Assembly (NCBI RefSeq): GCF_030450125.1 | Contig: NZ_CP123923.1 | Coordinates: 2,790,001 to 2,854,000, forward strand | DNA: 64,000 bases | DNA from: Streptomyces sp. WP-1 | GTDB lineage: Bacteria; Actinomycetota; Actinomycetes; Streptomycetales; Streptomycetaceae | Reading direction: 5' to 3' | In this document: positions 1 through 8,366 of the stretch, piece after piece | Layout of the letters: every line of letters starts with the position of its first letter | Position numbering within the stretch: position 1 is the stretch's first letter | Program-made: the position numbers and the translations under genes | Notes under the pieces: model-generated | What the model was told of the DNA's origin: nothing | Seen by the model: the letters and a program-made list of their open reading frames with translations, nothing else | Database searches by the model: none

Positions 1-761
1 AACAGCTCGAAGGCGGTCATGACGATCGTCATCACGAACGAGACGCCGGCGTAGGCGATACCGATGCCGTTCAGCATGTACCAGCTCGCGATCGTGAAGA
101 GCACGATCAGCGTGTGGCCGGCGAACATGTTCGCGAAGAGTCGGACGGCGTGGGTGAAGGGGCGGACCAGCAGGTTCGAGAACAGCTCGATGACCATGGC
201 CAGCGGCAGCACCGCGCCGAGCGACTTGTCGTAGCCCGTGAAGTTCTTGAAGGCGCCGACGAAACCGTGCCGCTTGAAGGTGAGCGAGACCCAGAGGACG
301 TAGACGATCGCGGCCAGCGCTGCCGGGTAGGCGATGATCGCCGTCACCGGGAACTGGGCGACCGGGATGATCGACCAGATGTTCATCATCCAGACGAAGA
401 AGAAGAGAGAGACGATCAGAGGTACGTACTTCTCTCCTTCCTTCTTGCCGATGGTCTCGTAGACGACACCGCGGCGCACGAAGTCGTAGCCGGCCTCGCC
501 GACCATCTGGAGCTTGCCCGGAACGACCTTGGCCTTGCCGAAGGCGGACCAGAAGAAGCCCACGACGATGATGGAGCCGAGCAGGGCGAGGAGCATCGGC
601 TTGTTGAAGTACAGGCCGTTCGTGTCCCCCCAGATCGGCTCGAAGAGGAACGAATGCAGGCCCGGAGCGACGGTCCCGAAGCCGCACCCGCTGAACAGGT
701 GGCAGCTCGAGTCGAAAGCGAGCGTCTGCGTCGGATCAGCACTCACCGCGGGCTCCTTCAT
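1..761 (-). CDS. atpB: F0F1 ATP synthase subunit A (3' end beyond window)
   Basis: Membrane subunit a of the F0 proton channel. It works with the c-ring to couple proton flow to ATP synthesis. 253 codons are visible and the C-terminus lies left of base 1. The translation starts MKEPAVSADPTQT and shows several hydrophobic helices. The helix LVRPFTHAVRLFANMFAG carries the essential channel arginine (about R207). The ATG at 761 gives the typical Streptomyces N-terminus. No strong Shine-Dalgarno is visible; an ATG at 771 is in another frame. It lies downstream of atpI on the same strand, as the second gene of the atp operon. Confidence 0.95.
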   Translation of the reverse strand, partial: MKEPAVSADPTQTLAFDSSCHLFSGCGFGTVAPGLHSFLFEPIWGDTNGLYFNKPMLLALLGSIIVVGFFWSAFGKAKVVPGKLQMVGEAGYDFVRRGVVYETIGKKEGEKYVPLIVSLFFFVWMMNIWSIIPVAQFPVTAIIAYPAALAAIVYVLWVSLTFKRHGFVGAFKNFTGYDKSLGAVLPLAMVIELFSNLLVRPFTHAVRLFANMFAGHTLIVLFTIASWYMLNGIGIAYAGVSFVMTIVMTAFEL

Positions 762-971
762 CGTGGCGCATAGGTACGGCAACCTCGTTGTGTCGGCGCG
801 GCGTGCGGCCGCGGGTCGGCACGGGACTGGTGTGACGGATGTGGGGGCGGCTGGGGGGCATCTCGCCTCGCGATCGGACAGGCGTCAGCTCAGATGCCCG
901 CGCCCGCGATGCCGCAGTTGGCACCGGACGATAGCAGCATGCGTGCTGCGCCTTTATCCCGGCCCTACCTC

Positions 972-1412
972 TCACGACGAACGCCCTGTCTTTTCGGGCT
1001 TGTCACCCGAGGACGAGGCGTCCGGTTCGACGTAGAGGGTCTTGGCCTTCATGTGCGCACGCGTCTGTGCGCCGATCCACGTAAGGGTGGCGAGCACAAG
1101 CGTGATGGCGAAGGCGCGCGGGTTGAAGAGCGTGGTGTTCTTGAACAGTGCGACGAAGATGACCATCAGCAGCAGCTGGGCCGCGTAGAGCATCAGGCCC
1201 ATCATCTGGAACAGCTGCGGAAAAGACTTGGCGGTGCGCTGGAGCACGTACAGACCGAGCCCCATGAACACGATCACGACCAGCGTCCCGACGACTGCCC
1301 CGATCGCTCCCTTGCCACCCGCGACCACACCACTGACGACGGCGGCGAGCGCGCCGACGACAGCCGTGGGTACGGCGGCCTGGGCAAGGATCCGGGCGTC
1401 AGAAGACGGCAT
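972..1412 (-). CDS. atpI: AtpI-like membrane protein (ATP synthase protein I)
   Basis: Small 146-aa membrane protein with about four hydrophobic segments (for example AVVGTLVVIVFMGLGLYVL and LMLYAAQLLLMVIFVALF). AtpI proteins help assemble the c-ring and precede atpB. The ATG at 1412 (MPSSDARIL) has an upstream GCGGAG at suitable spacing. An upstream in-frame ATG at 1451 (MTTPAPCES) lacks a good ribosome site. The tail is charged (EPDASSSGDKPEK). It is the first gene of the atp operon in this strand order, 210 bp before atpB. Identity rests on topology and position; the family is weakly conserved. Confidence 0.8.
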   Translation of the reverse strand: MPSSDARILAQAAVPTAVVGALAAVVSGVVAGGKGAIGAVVGTLVVIVFMGLGLYVLQRTAKSFPQLFQMMGLMLYAAQLLLMVIFVALFKNTTLFNPRAFAITLVLATLTWIGAQTRAHMKAKTLYVEPDASSSGDKPEKTGRSS

Positions 1413-1713
1413 GGCGGCAACTCCGCTTTCACAGGGGGCAGGTGTCGTCATGGACGAGCGTAGTCCCGGGCTGAGTGAACGAGATCTCACACCAAAGGAC
1501 CGTCGCACTACGGTCCGTCGGCTCTATCCGGGGTTCTCGTGAACAGTATCACAAACTATTTGATGAGGTCTTTACCTGGTAGGTGTGCTTGCTGTCACAC
1601 ATGAGAGTGACTCTGCACGTCTGATCAGAAACCAAGCCGCTTTGTCTGGTATTAGGGATCTTTGCTCCCCCACGACTTGGCAATGCTCTAGTCAGATTCT
1701 TACCTTGCCCGCT
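1413..1713. other. Intergenic region: atp operon promoter/leader
   Basis: About 300 bases between atpI and the wecA-like gene, both on the minus strand. It is visibly AT-richer than the coding DNA (runs such as acaaactatttgatgag) and holds the Rex-like palindrome at 1538-1553. I see no convincing ORF. It should contain the atp operon promoter. Confidence 0.5.
1538..1553 (-). promoter_or_regulatory. Candidate Rex operator (ROP-like palindrome) upstream of atpI
   Basis: On the minus strand the 16 bases read TGTGATACTGTTCACG. This resembles the Streptomyces Rex operator (TGTGAAC-N-TTCACA type), with GTGA...TCAC arms. It lies about 125 bp upstream of the atpI start, in an AT-richer stretch than its surroundings. 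Rex is a known NADH/NAD+-sensing repressor of respiratory genes in Streptomyces. A Crp-type site (GTGA-N6-TCAC) fits equally well from sequence alone. Confidence 0.4.
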
Positions 1714-3042
1714 TCAGGAACGGTCAGGAAAACGCCCACGAGTGCCGATTGCGGTCGCCCCGTTGACGCCGGACACACCGGCCGGGACGGGCGCGCGCTC
1801 CTCGGTCTCCGGTTCGTCCGCGCCGTCCTCCGCGGCTGACTCCACGGCGGGTTCCGCTTCCGCGGCCACCGCGCGCCGGCGCCGGTAGCGCGGCGGCACG
1901 AAGCGCTGGGCCCACACGGGCACCCGCGGCGTGAAGCGCGGCAGGAGCAGCAGGACGAGGCCCACGGCGCTGAGGAAGACGACGCCGAGCACGATCCACA
2001 TCGACGCCGAGTTGACCGAGTAGGCCAGCGCGCCGAAGGCGATCAGCGCCGACCAGAAGTACATGATCAGCACCGCGCGGCTGTGCGAGTGGCCGATCTC
2101 CAGCAGCCGGTGGTGCAGATGCCCGCGGTCCGCGGCGAACGGCGACTGGCCGCGCCAGGTGCGGCGCACGATGGCCAGCACCAGGTCGGCGGCGGGGATC
2201 GCGATGATCGTCAGCGGCATCAGCAGCGGGATGTAGACCGGCACCATCTGGTGCACGGTGGCGCGCTCGGAACCGGAGAACAGGTTCATCACGTCCGGGT
2301 CCACCTGACCCGTGATCGAGATGGCGCCCGCGGCCAGCACCAGGCCGATCAGCATGGAGCCGGAGTCGCCCATGAAGATGCGCGCCGGGTGCATGTTGTG
2401 CGGCAGGAAGCCCAGGCACATGCCCATCAGGATCGACGCGAAAAGGGTGGCGGGGGCGGCGGCCTCGATGCCGTACGACACCCAGACGCGATACGCGTAC
2501 AGGAAGAACGCCACCGTCGCGATGCACACCATGCCGGCCGCGAGGCCGTCGAGGCCGTCCACGAAGTTCACGGCGTTGATGGTGATGACGACGAGCGCCA
2601 CGGTCAGCAGGGTGCCCTGCCACTGGGTCAGCGCCACATTGCCGACGCCGGGGATGGGCAGCCACAGGATCGTCAGACCCTGCATGACCATGACGCCGGC
2701 GGCGATCATCTGGCCGCCGAGCTTGATCAGGGCGTCGATCTCGAACTTGTCGTCCAGGACGCCGATCAGCCAGATCAGGGCGGCGCCGGAGAGCAGGGCG
2801 CGCGGCTCGTTGGACTTCTCGAACACCCAGTTGAGGCTGCTCAGGTGGTCGGCGACCAGCAGGCCCGCGCACAGTCCGAAGAACATCGCGATCCCGCCGA
2901 GGCGCGGAGTGGGCTCCCGGTGCACGTCCCGGGCCCGGATCTCCGGCATCGCCCCCGCCACGATCGCGAACTTCCGCACCGGCCCTGTCAGCAGGTACGT
3001 CACCGCGGCCGTGATGCAGAGCGTCAGCAGGTATTCACGCAC
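1714..3042 (-). CDS. MraY/WecA-family undecaprenyl-phosphate GlcNAc-1-phosphate transferase
   Basis: Integral membrane enzyme (442 aa) that transfers a sugar-1-phosphate, probably GlcNAc-1-P from UDP-GlcNAc, to undecaprenyl/decaprenyl phosphate, starting wall-polymer synthesis. Family motifs seen: GVLDDKFEID (Asp-rich loop), NAVNFVDGLDGLAAG, FMGDSGSMLIG and HLHHRLLEIGHSH. About ten hydrophobic helices are followed by an acidic Ala/Glu-rich C-terminal tail of about 50 residues. The GTG at 3042 (MREYLLTL) has GGGGAAG just upstream; a GTG four codons earlier (3054) is possible. WecA/TagO rather than MraY is favoured by the H-motif and the position near atp, but the substrate is inferred. Confidence 0.88.
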   Translation of the reverse strand: MREYLLTLCITAAVTYLLTGPVRKFAIVAGAMPEIRARDVHREPTPRLGGIAMFFGLCAGLLVADHLSSLNWVFEKSNEPRALLSGAALIWLIGVLDDKFEIDALIKLGGQMIAAGVMVMQGLTILWLPIPGVGNVALTQWQGTLLTVALVVITINAVNFVDGLDGLAAGMVCIATVAFFLYAYRVWVSYGIEAAAPATLFASILMGMCLGFLPHNMHPARIFMGDSGSMLIGLVLAAGAISITGQVDPDVMNLFSGSERATVHQMVPVYIPLLMPLTIIAIPAADLVLAIVRRTWRGQSPFAADRGHLHHRLLEIGHSHSRAVLIMYFWSALIAFGALAYSVNSASMWIVLGVVFLSAVGLVLLLLPRFTPRVPVWAQRFVPPRYRRRRAVAAEAEPAVESAAEDGADEPETEERAPVPAGVSGVNGATAIGTRGRFPDRS

Positions 3043-3195
3043 GGGCTTCCCCACAGGTCTCGCTGGCCATCACAGCCCCACAGCCTAGCGGCGGGCGTAT
3101 ACGGATGAGGACTTACGGGTAGCCAGGATGGTTGCAGACCTCGCTGTGACCCTCGCTGTGTCCGGACTGTGCCCTGTTGGTGCGGCTGCCCCCGT

Positions 3196-4434
3196 TCAGT
3201 CCGGATACGGCGGGAACGCGCCGGTCAGCTCGCGCACCTCGGCCCGCGCCCCGGCCGGTTCCGGGTGCCCGCGCACCACCGCGGCGAGCAGCTTCGCGAT
3301 CCGCTCCATCTCCGGTTCGCCCATGCCCTGCGTGGTCACCGCGGCCGTTCCCAGCCGCAGGCCCCGGCCGTCGCCGTGCGGCAGCGCGCAGCAGTCCAGG
3401 ACGATCCCGGCGGCGGCGAGCCGGCCGCGGGCGGTACGGCCGTCCACGCCGAGCGGTGCCGCGTCGGCGGTGATCAGGTGCGTGTCCGTGCCGCCGGTGG
3501 TGACGATGAGCCCCTCCTCGGCGAGGTGGCCGGCCAGGGTGCGGGCGTTGGCGACCACCTGGTGCGCGTACGTGGCGAACCGCGGGGTCGCGGCCTCGCC
3601 GAACGCGACGGCCTTGGCGGCGACGGTGTGCATCTGCGCCCCGCCCTGGGTGAACGGGAACACCGCCCGGTCCACCCGCTCGGCCAGTTCGGCGCCGCAC
3701 AGGATCATGCCGCCGCGGGGGCCGCGCAGCACCTTGTGCGTGGTCGCGCAGACGATGTCGGCGTACGGCACCGGGTTCGGGGCGGCGCCGCCCGCGACGA
3801 GGCCGATGGGGTGGGCGGCGTCCGCGATCAGATAGGCGCCGACCTCGTCGGCGACCTCGCGGAAGAAGGCGTGGTCGATGTGCCGGGGGTAGGCGATGGA
3901 GCCGCACACGATCGCCTTGGGGCGGTGGTTGCGGGCCAGGTGGCGTACCTGGTCGTGGTCGATCAGCCCGGTCTCCGCGTCGACGCCGTAGCCGACGAAG
4001 TCGAACCAGCGGCCGGAGAAGTTGGCCGGGGAGCCATGGGTGAGGTGTCCGCCGTGGGGCAGGCCGAGGGCGAGGACGGTGTCACCGGGGCGCAGCAGGG
4101 CGGCGTACGCCGCGAGGACGGCGGAGGAGCCGGAGTGCGCCTGTACGTTCGCGTGCCGGGCCCCGAAGAGCGCGCAGGCCCGCTCCACGGCGAGCCGCTC
4201 GGCCATGTCCACGATCTCGCAGCCGCCGTGGTGGCGGGCGCCGGGGTAGCCCTCGGCGTACTTGTTCGCCAGCGGCGAGCCGAGGGTGGCGAGCACGGCG
4301 CGGGAGGTGAAGTTCTCCGCCGCGATCAGCTGGAGCGACGTGGACTGCCGGCGCAGCTCCCCCATCAGGATCTCGGCCACCTCCGGGTCCTGTTCCCGCA
4401 GGACATCGGCCTGGTGCAGGGTGCTGACCGACAT
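3196..4434 (-). CDS. glyA: Serine hydroxymethyltransferase
   Basis: PLP enzyme (412 aa) interconverting serine and glycine with tetrahydrofolate, supplying one-carbon units. The PLP lysine is K234 in CATTHKVLRGPRGG. The N-terminal AAENFTS and YAEGYPGARHHGG motifs and the cofactor Asp in IADAAHPIGL are present. Length is typical. The ATG at 4434 follows CGGAG with good spacing. Streptomyces often has a second glyA; this is the copy linked to the LMW-PTP/sua5 genes. It is separated by about 90 bp from the upstream phosphatase gene. Confidence 0.93.
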   Translation of the reverse strand: MSVSTLHQADVLREQDPEVAEILMGELRRQSTSLQLIAAENFTSRAVLATLGSPLANKYAEGYPGARHHGGCEIVDMAERLAVERACALFGARHANVQAHSGSSAVLAAYAALLRPGDTVLALGLPHGGHLTHGSPANFSGRWFDFVGYGVDAETGLIDHDQVRHLARNHRPKAIVCGSIAYPRHIDHAFFREVADEVGAYLIADAAHPIGLVAGGAAPNPVPYADIVCATTHKVLRGPRGGMILCGAELAERVDRAVFPFTQGGAQMHTVAAKAVAFGEAATPRFATYAHQVVANARTLAGHLAEEGLIVTTGGTDTHLITADAAPLGVDGRTARGRLAAAGIVLDCCALPHGDGRGLRLGTAAVTTQGMGEPEMERIAKLLAAVVRGHPEPAGARAEVRELTGAFPPYPD

Positions 4435-4527
4435 GGCGGGCTCCGGGCGGTCGACGGTGACGTATCCCCAATGTAGGCCGGGGTCCGTCAGGCGGCGCGG
4501 TGTGCGGCGCCGGGCCGGCGCCCGGCA

Positions 4528-5205
4528 CTACATCCGCGCCGGGACACCCGTCAGCGCCGTCACCACCGGGTCCAGCGCGTCCCGTATCTCGTCGCCGATG
4601 GAGCGGAAGAACGGCAGGGGGGCGCCGTAGGGGTCGTAGACCTCGTCGGCCTCGGCCGTGGGGGCCAGGAGCCAGCCGCGCAGGGCGGCGGCGGCACGGA
4701 CCAGGGCGCGGGCGCGCATGACGAGGCCGTCCTCCAGGGGCGGCAGCGTCACGGGGTCGATCGCGCGGACCAGCCGCGTGAACTCCTTGAGGGTGAAGGT
4801 GCGCAGGCCCGCCGAATGGCCCATGGAGATGACCTGGGCGCGGTGGTCGCGGGTCGCGGTCAGGACCAGGTCGGCCCGGATGACGTGCTCGTCGAGCAGT
4901 TCCCGGCCCATGAAGCCGGAGGCGTCCGCGCCGAACTCGGCCAGCACGGTCTCCGCGTTGGCCTCCATGGGCGCGCCCTCGTGGCCCCAGGTGCCCGCGC
5001 TCTCCACGATCAGCCCGCCGCCGAGCACACCGAGGCGCTCGGCGACGAAATGCCGGGTCAGCCGCTCGGTGATGGGCGAGCGGCACACGTTGCCGGTACT
5101 GACGTGGAGGATGCGGAAGCTGTCGCGCGGAAACCCGAACGTCGTCGTCTCCTCCGCGAGGCGCTCCCCGATGCCTATGCCACGCCCCGCTTCAGGGGCC
5201 GTCAA
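4528..5205 (-). CDS. Low-molecular-weight protein-tyrosine-phosphatase-like protein with Cys-to-Ser P-loop
   Basis: 225-aa LMW-PTP/Wzb-fold protein. The phosphate-binding loop reads HVSTGNVCRSP (residues 34-44). R42, the second Cys (C41) and the general-acid loop VYDPYGAPL are present. The usual nucleophilic Cys of the C-X5-R motif is Ser36; the DNA codon is AGT. The chosen start is TTG at 5205. It overlaps the sua5 stop (TTGA), suggesting translational coupling, with a GAGG upstream. Either the protein is a non-catalytic phosphotyrosine reader or it uses another nucleophile. Function is inferred; fold assignment is secure. Confidence 0.85.
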   Translation of the reverse strand: MTAPEAGRGIGIGERLAEETTTFGFPRDSFRILHVSTGNVCRSPITERLTRHFVAERLGVLGGGLIVESAGTWGHEGAPMEANAETVLAEFGADASGFMGRELLDEHVIRADLVLTATRDHRAQVISMGHSAGLRTFTLKEFTRLVRAIDPVTLPPLEDGLVMRARALVRAAAALRGWLLAPTAEADEVYDPYGAPLPFFRSIGDEIRDALDPVVTALTGVPARM

Positions 5206-5849
5206 TTCGCCACCTCGAGGTCGGGTACGACCTTGCGCAGCTCGTCCGCCGAGATGGCGCCCTCGCGCAGCAGCACCGGCACGTCGCGGGAGACGTCCAC
5301 GATGGACGAGGGCACGTTGCCCGGGGTCGGGCCGCCGTCGAGGTAGACGGAGACGGAGTCGCCGAGCATGTCCTGGGCGGCGTCGCAGGTCTCCGGCGAC
5401 AGGTGCCCGGTGAGGTTGGCGGAGGACACGGCCATCGGGCCGACCTCGGTGAGCAGCTCGATGGCGACCGGGTGCAGCGGCATGCGCACGGCGACCGTGC
5501 CCCGGGTGTCGCCGAGGTCCCACTGGAGGGACGGCTGGTGCTTGGCGACCAGCGTCAGGGCGCCCGGCCAGAACGCGTCGACCAGTTCCCAGGCCATCTC
5601 GGAGAAGTTCGTGACGAGGCCGTGCAGGGTGTTCGGGGAGCCGATGAGCACGGGGGTGGGCATGTTGCGGCCCCGGCCCTTGGCGGCGAGCAGATCGGCG
5701 ACGGCCTCGGAGGAGAACGCGTCGGCGCCGATGCCGTAGACCGTGTCGGTCGGCAGCACCACCAGCTCGCCCCGGCGGACGGCGGACGCGGCTTCGCGCA
5801 GACCCGTCGCGCGGTCGGTCGCGTCGTTGGTGTCGTATCGCCGTGCCAT
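5202..5849 (-). CDS. L-threonylcarbamoyladenylate synthase (Sua5/YciO/YrdC)
   Basis: 215-aa YrdC-domain enzyme making threonylcarbamoyl-AMP from Thr, bicarbonate and ATP, the first step of tRNA t6A37 modification. Conserved features: LPTDTVYGIGADAF near residue 33, the KGRGRNMPTPVLI lysine/arginine motif, and SSANLTGH. It lacks the extra Sua5 domain, so it is the short YrdC type. The ATG at 5849 follows AGGAGG. It is downstream of prmC and translationally coupled to the PTP gene, a common actinobacterial order. Confidence 0.92.
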   Translation of the reverse strand: MARRYDTNDATDRATGLREAASAVRRGELVVLPTDTVYGIGADAFSSEAVADLLAAKGRGRNMPTPVLIGSPNTLHGLVTNFSEMAWELVDAFWPGALTLVAKHQPSLQWDLGDTRGTVAVRMPLHPVAIELLTEVGPMAVSSANLTGHLSPETCDAAQDMLGDSVSVYLDGGPTPGNVPSSIVDVSRDVPVLLREGAISADELRKVVPDLEVAN

Positions 5850-5899
5850 TTAACGGGCCTCCTCGTACACAAACTGCGGGGTTGACGTCTCGGTGCTGC

Positions 5900-6745
5900 T
5901 CACGGCAGCGCCTTGCGGGCGGTGGCGAACCGCGGCCGGTTGTTGAGGTCCGGGTGATCGGCCGCGTCGGCCCAGCCCCGCTCCTCGGTGAAGATCCACG
6001 GCACCTGTCCGCCCTGGGTGTCGGCATGCTCGATGACGACGACCCCGCCGGGCCGCAGCAGCCGGTGCGCGGTGCGCTCGATGCCGCGGATCAGGTCGAG
6101 CCCGTCCTCCCCCGAGAACAACGCGAGTTCGGGATCGTAGTCGCGGGCTTCGGGGGCGACGTACTCCCATTCGGTGAGCGGGATGTACGGCGGGTTGGAG
6201 ACGACCAGGTCGACCTGGCCGTCCAGGTCGGGGAACGCGGTCAGGGCGTCGCCCTGGCGCAGGTCGACCCTGGAGCCCTCGACGTTCTTGCGGGTCCAGC
6301 GCAGCGCGTCCTCGGACAGCTCCACGGCGTGCACCCGGGAGCGCGGCACCTCCTGGGCGAGGGCGAGCGCGATGGCCCCGGAGCCGGTGCACAGATCGAC
6401 GATGCACGGCTCGACCACGTCCATGGCGCGCACCGCGTCTATGGCCCAGCCGACCACCGACTCGGTCTCCGGCCGGGGCACGAACACGCCGGGCCCGACC
6501 TGGAGTTCCAGGTAGCGGAAGTAGGCCCGCCCGGTGATGTGCTGGAGCGGCTCGCGCTGCTCGCGCCGGGCGATGACCTCCCAGTACCGGGCGTCGAAGT
6601 CCGCGTCCTTCACGGAGTGCAGTTCGCCGCGCTTGACGCCGTGCACGAACGCGGCGAGCTCCTCCGCGTCGGTACGCGGCGAGGGCACGCCGGCGTCGGC
6701 CAGCCGCTGGGTGGCCTGGGCCACCTCCGATAGCAGCAGGTTCAC
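5900..6745 (-). CDS. prmC: Peptide chain release factor N(5)-glutamine methyltransferase
   Basis: 281-aa SAM-dependent enzyme (HemK) that methylates the glutamine of the GGQ motif in release factors. It has an N-terminal helical release-factor-binding domain (about 1-75), SAM motif I VDLCTGSGAIALALA and the catalytic motif VVSNPPYIP. Its neighbour immediately upstream is its substrate gene prfA. The GTG at 6745 has GGAGG seven bases upstream and starts MNLLLSEVAQ. Confidence 0.95.
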   Translation of the reverse strand: MNLLLSEVAQATQRLADAGVPSPRTDAEELAAFVHGVKRGELHSVKDADFDARYWEVIARREQREPLQHITGRAYFRYLELQVGPGVFVPRPETESVVGWAIDAVRAMDVVEPCIVDLCTGSGAIALALAQEVPRSRVHAVELSEDALRWTRKNVEGSRVDLRQGDALTAFPDLDGQVDLVVSNPPYIPLTEWEYVAPEARDYDPELALFSGEDGLDLIRGIERTAHRLLRPGGVVVIEHADTQGGQVPWIFTEERGWADAADHPDLNNRPRFATARKALP

Positions 6746-6782
6746 GCGAGTCCTCCGGAAGTCAGCAAATCCTCGTGGTTCC

Positions 6783-7850
6783 TTACGCGGCCGCGAGCTT
6801 CGCCGCGGAGTCGGCGTCGACACAGGCCTGGATGACCGCGTCGAGCTCGCCGTCCAGGACCTGGTCCAGGTTGTACGCCTTGAAGCCGACACGGTGGTCG
6901 GAGATGCGGTTCTCCGGGAAGTTGTACGTACGGATCTTCTCGGAGCGGTCGACGGTGCGGACCTGGCTGCGGCGGGCGTCCGCGGCCTCCCGCTCCGCCT
7001 CTTCCTGGGCCGCGGCGAGCAGCCTGGAGCGCAGGATACGCAGGGCCTGCTCCTTGTTCTGGAGCTGGCTCTTCTCGTTCTGGCAGGAGGCGACGACACC
7101 CGTGGGCAAGTGGGTGATGCGCACCGCGGAGTCCGTGGTGTTGACGGACTGGCCGCCGGGACCGGAGGAGCGGTAGACGTCGATGCGGAGGTCGTTCGGG
7201 TTGATCTCCACGTCCACCTCCTCGGCCTCGGGGGTGACGAGGACACCGGCGGCGGAGGTGTGGATACGGCCCTGGGACTCGGTGGCCGGCACGCGCTGCA
7301 CGCGGTGCACGCCGCCCTCGTACTTCAGCCGCGCCCACACGCCCTGGCCGGGCTCGGTCTGCCCGCGGGTCTTCACCGCGACCTGGACGTCCTTGTAGCC
7401 GCCCAGCTCGGACTCGGTGGCGTCGATGATCTCGGTCTTCCAGCCGACGCGCTCCGCGTAGCGCAGGTACATGCGCAGCAGGTCGCCGGCGAACAGCGCC
7501 GACTCGTCGCCGCCCGCGCCCGCCTTGATCTCCAGGATGACGTCCTTGTCGTCACTCGGGTCACGCGGGACCAGCAGGAGGCGCAGCTTCTCGGTCAGTT
7601 CCTCGCGCTGCCGCTCCAGGTCCTTGACCTCGGCGGCGAAGTCGGGGTCGTCGGCGGCCAGTTCGCGCGCGGTCTCGATGTCGTCGCCGGCCTGCTTCCA
7701 GGAGCCGTACGTGCCGACGATGGGCGTCAGCTCGGCATAGCGCTTGTTCAGCTTGCGCGCGTTCGCCTGGTCGGCGTGGACCGACGGGTCGGCGAGCTTC
7801 GTCTCGAGGTCGGCGTGCTCGGCGACGAGTTCCTCGACTGCCTCGAACAT
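6783..7850 (-). CDS. prfA: Peptide chain release factor 1
   Basis: 355-aa class I release factor recognising UAA/UAG. It contains the GGQ peptidyl-hydrolysis motif in [18 protein letters not shown] and ends SAAKLAAA. Length is normal. The ATG at 7850 ([16 protein letters not shown]) follows AGGAG. It is co-directional with rpmE upstream and prmC downstream, 37 bp from prmC. Confidence 0.97.
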   Translation of the reverse strand: MFEAVEELVAEHADLETKLADPSVHADQANARKLNKRYAELTPIVGTYGSWKQAGDDIETARELAADDPDFAAEVKDLERQREELTEKLRLLLVPRDPSDDKDVILEIKAGAGGDESALFAGDLLRMYLRYAERVGWKTEIIDATESELGGYKDVQVAVKTRGQTEPGQGVWARLKYEGGVHRVQRVPATESQGRIHTSAAGVLVTPEAEEVDVEINPNDLRIDVYRSSGPGGQSVNTTDSAVRITHLPTGVVASCQNEKSQLQNKEQALRILRSRLLAAAQEEAEREAADARRSQVRTVDRSEKIRTYNFPENRISDHRVGFKAYNLDQVLDGELDAVIQACVDADSAAKLAAA

Positions 7851-7893
7851 CTTTCGGCTCCTGTACTGCGGTGAAGGGAAGGGGCGGGCGACC

Positions 7894-7947
7894 AAAAACG
7901 CCGGTCCCGGACGCACGCCCGCTCGGGCGTACGGCCGTGGACCGGCG
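7894..7947 (-). terminator. Intrinsic terminator after rpmE
   Basis: A 9-bp perfect outer stem (7899-7907 with 7939-7947, CGCCGGTCC/GGACCGGCG) encloses a smaller CGCCC/GGGCG hairpin. On the minus strand it is followed by five T residues. It sits between rpmE and prfA, so it ends or attenuates rpmE transcription. Confidence 0.75.
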
Positions 7948-7959
7948 AATGGGGGCTCG

Positions 7960-8181
7960 CTACTTCTTGGAGCCGGCGGCCTTGCCGAAGCGGGCCTCGA
8001 AGCGGGCCACACGGCCACCGGTGTCGAGGATCTTCTGCTTGCCCGTGTAGAACGGGTGGCACTCGGAGCAGACCTCGGCACGGATGGTGCCGGAGTCGAT
8101 GGTGCTGCGAGTGGTGAACGACGCGCCACAGGTGCAGCTGACCTGCGTCTCGACGTACTCGGGGTGGATGTCGCGCTTCAA
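7960..8181 (-). CDS. rpmE: 50S ribosomal protein L31 (zinc-binding form)
   Basis: 73-aa ribosomal protein. The cysteines in SCTCGASF and EVCSECHPF form the CxC...CxxC zinc site, marking the C+ (zinc-containing) paralogue rather than the Zur-controlled zinc-free one. It starts [13 protein letters not shown] and ends FGKAAGSKK. It has its own terminator downstream and an intergenic region of about 185 bp upstream. Confidence 0.97.
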   Translation of the reverse strand: MKRDIHPEYVETQVSCTCGASFTTRSTIDSGTIRAEVCSECHPFYTGKQKILDTGGRVARFEARFGKAAGSKK

Positions 8182-8278
8182 GGTTTCTCCTAGGTTTCGG
8201 GAGGGCGCCGGGTCGCCGCCGCGGGCTGCGGGGACGTGAACCGGGGCCGACGTACCAGTCTGCCAGGACTGGGGCCAT

Positions 8279-8294
8279 CCCCCAAAACCGGGGG
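8279..8294 (-). terminator. G/C hairpin between LCP gene and rpmE
   Basis: CCCCC-AAAACC-GGGGG hairpin downstream of the LCP gene, a type often found at Streptomyces gene ends. Nearby (about 8327-8360) there are three 12-bp copies of a GTCCGGCAGCG-like repeat. No T run is present, so it is a weaker candidate. Confidence 0.4.
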
Positions 8295-8366
8295 TGCGCC
8301 TGTTCTATTCCCAGGGCGGTCCGGGGCCGTCCGGCAGCGGTCCGGCAGCGGTCCGGCGGCCGTACG

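Noticed and set aside
1047..1047. Coordinate attached to the Zn-ribbon note in the findings
   Set aside because: That finding concerns the 3' end of the helicase-PLD gene (about 20556-20720); nothing unusual is claimed at base 1047, which lies inside atpI.
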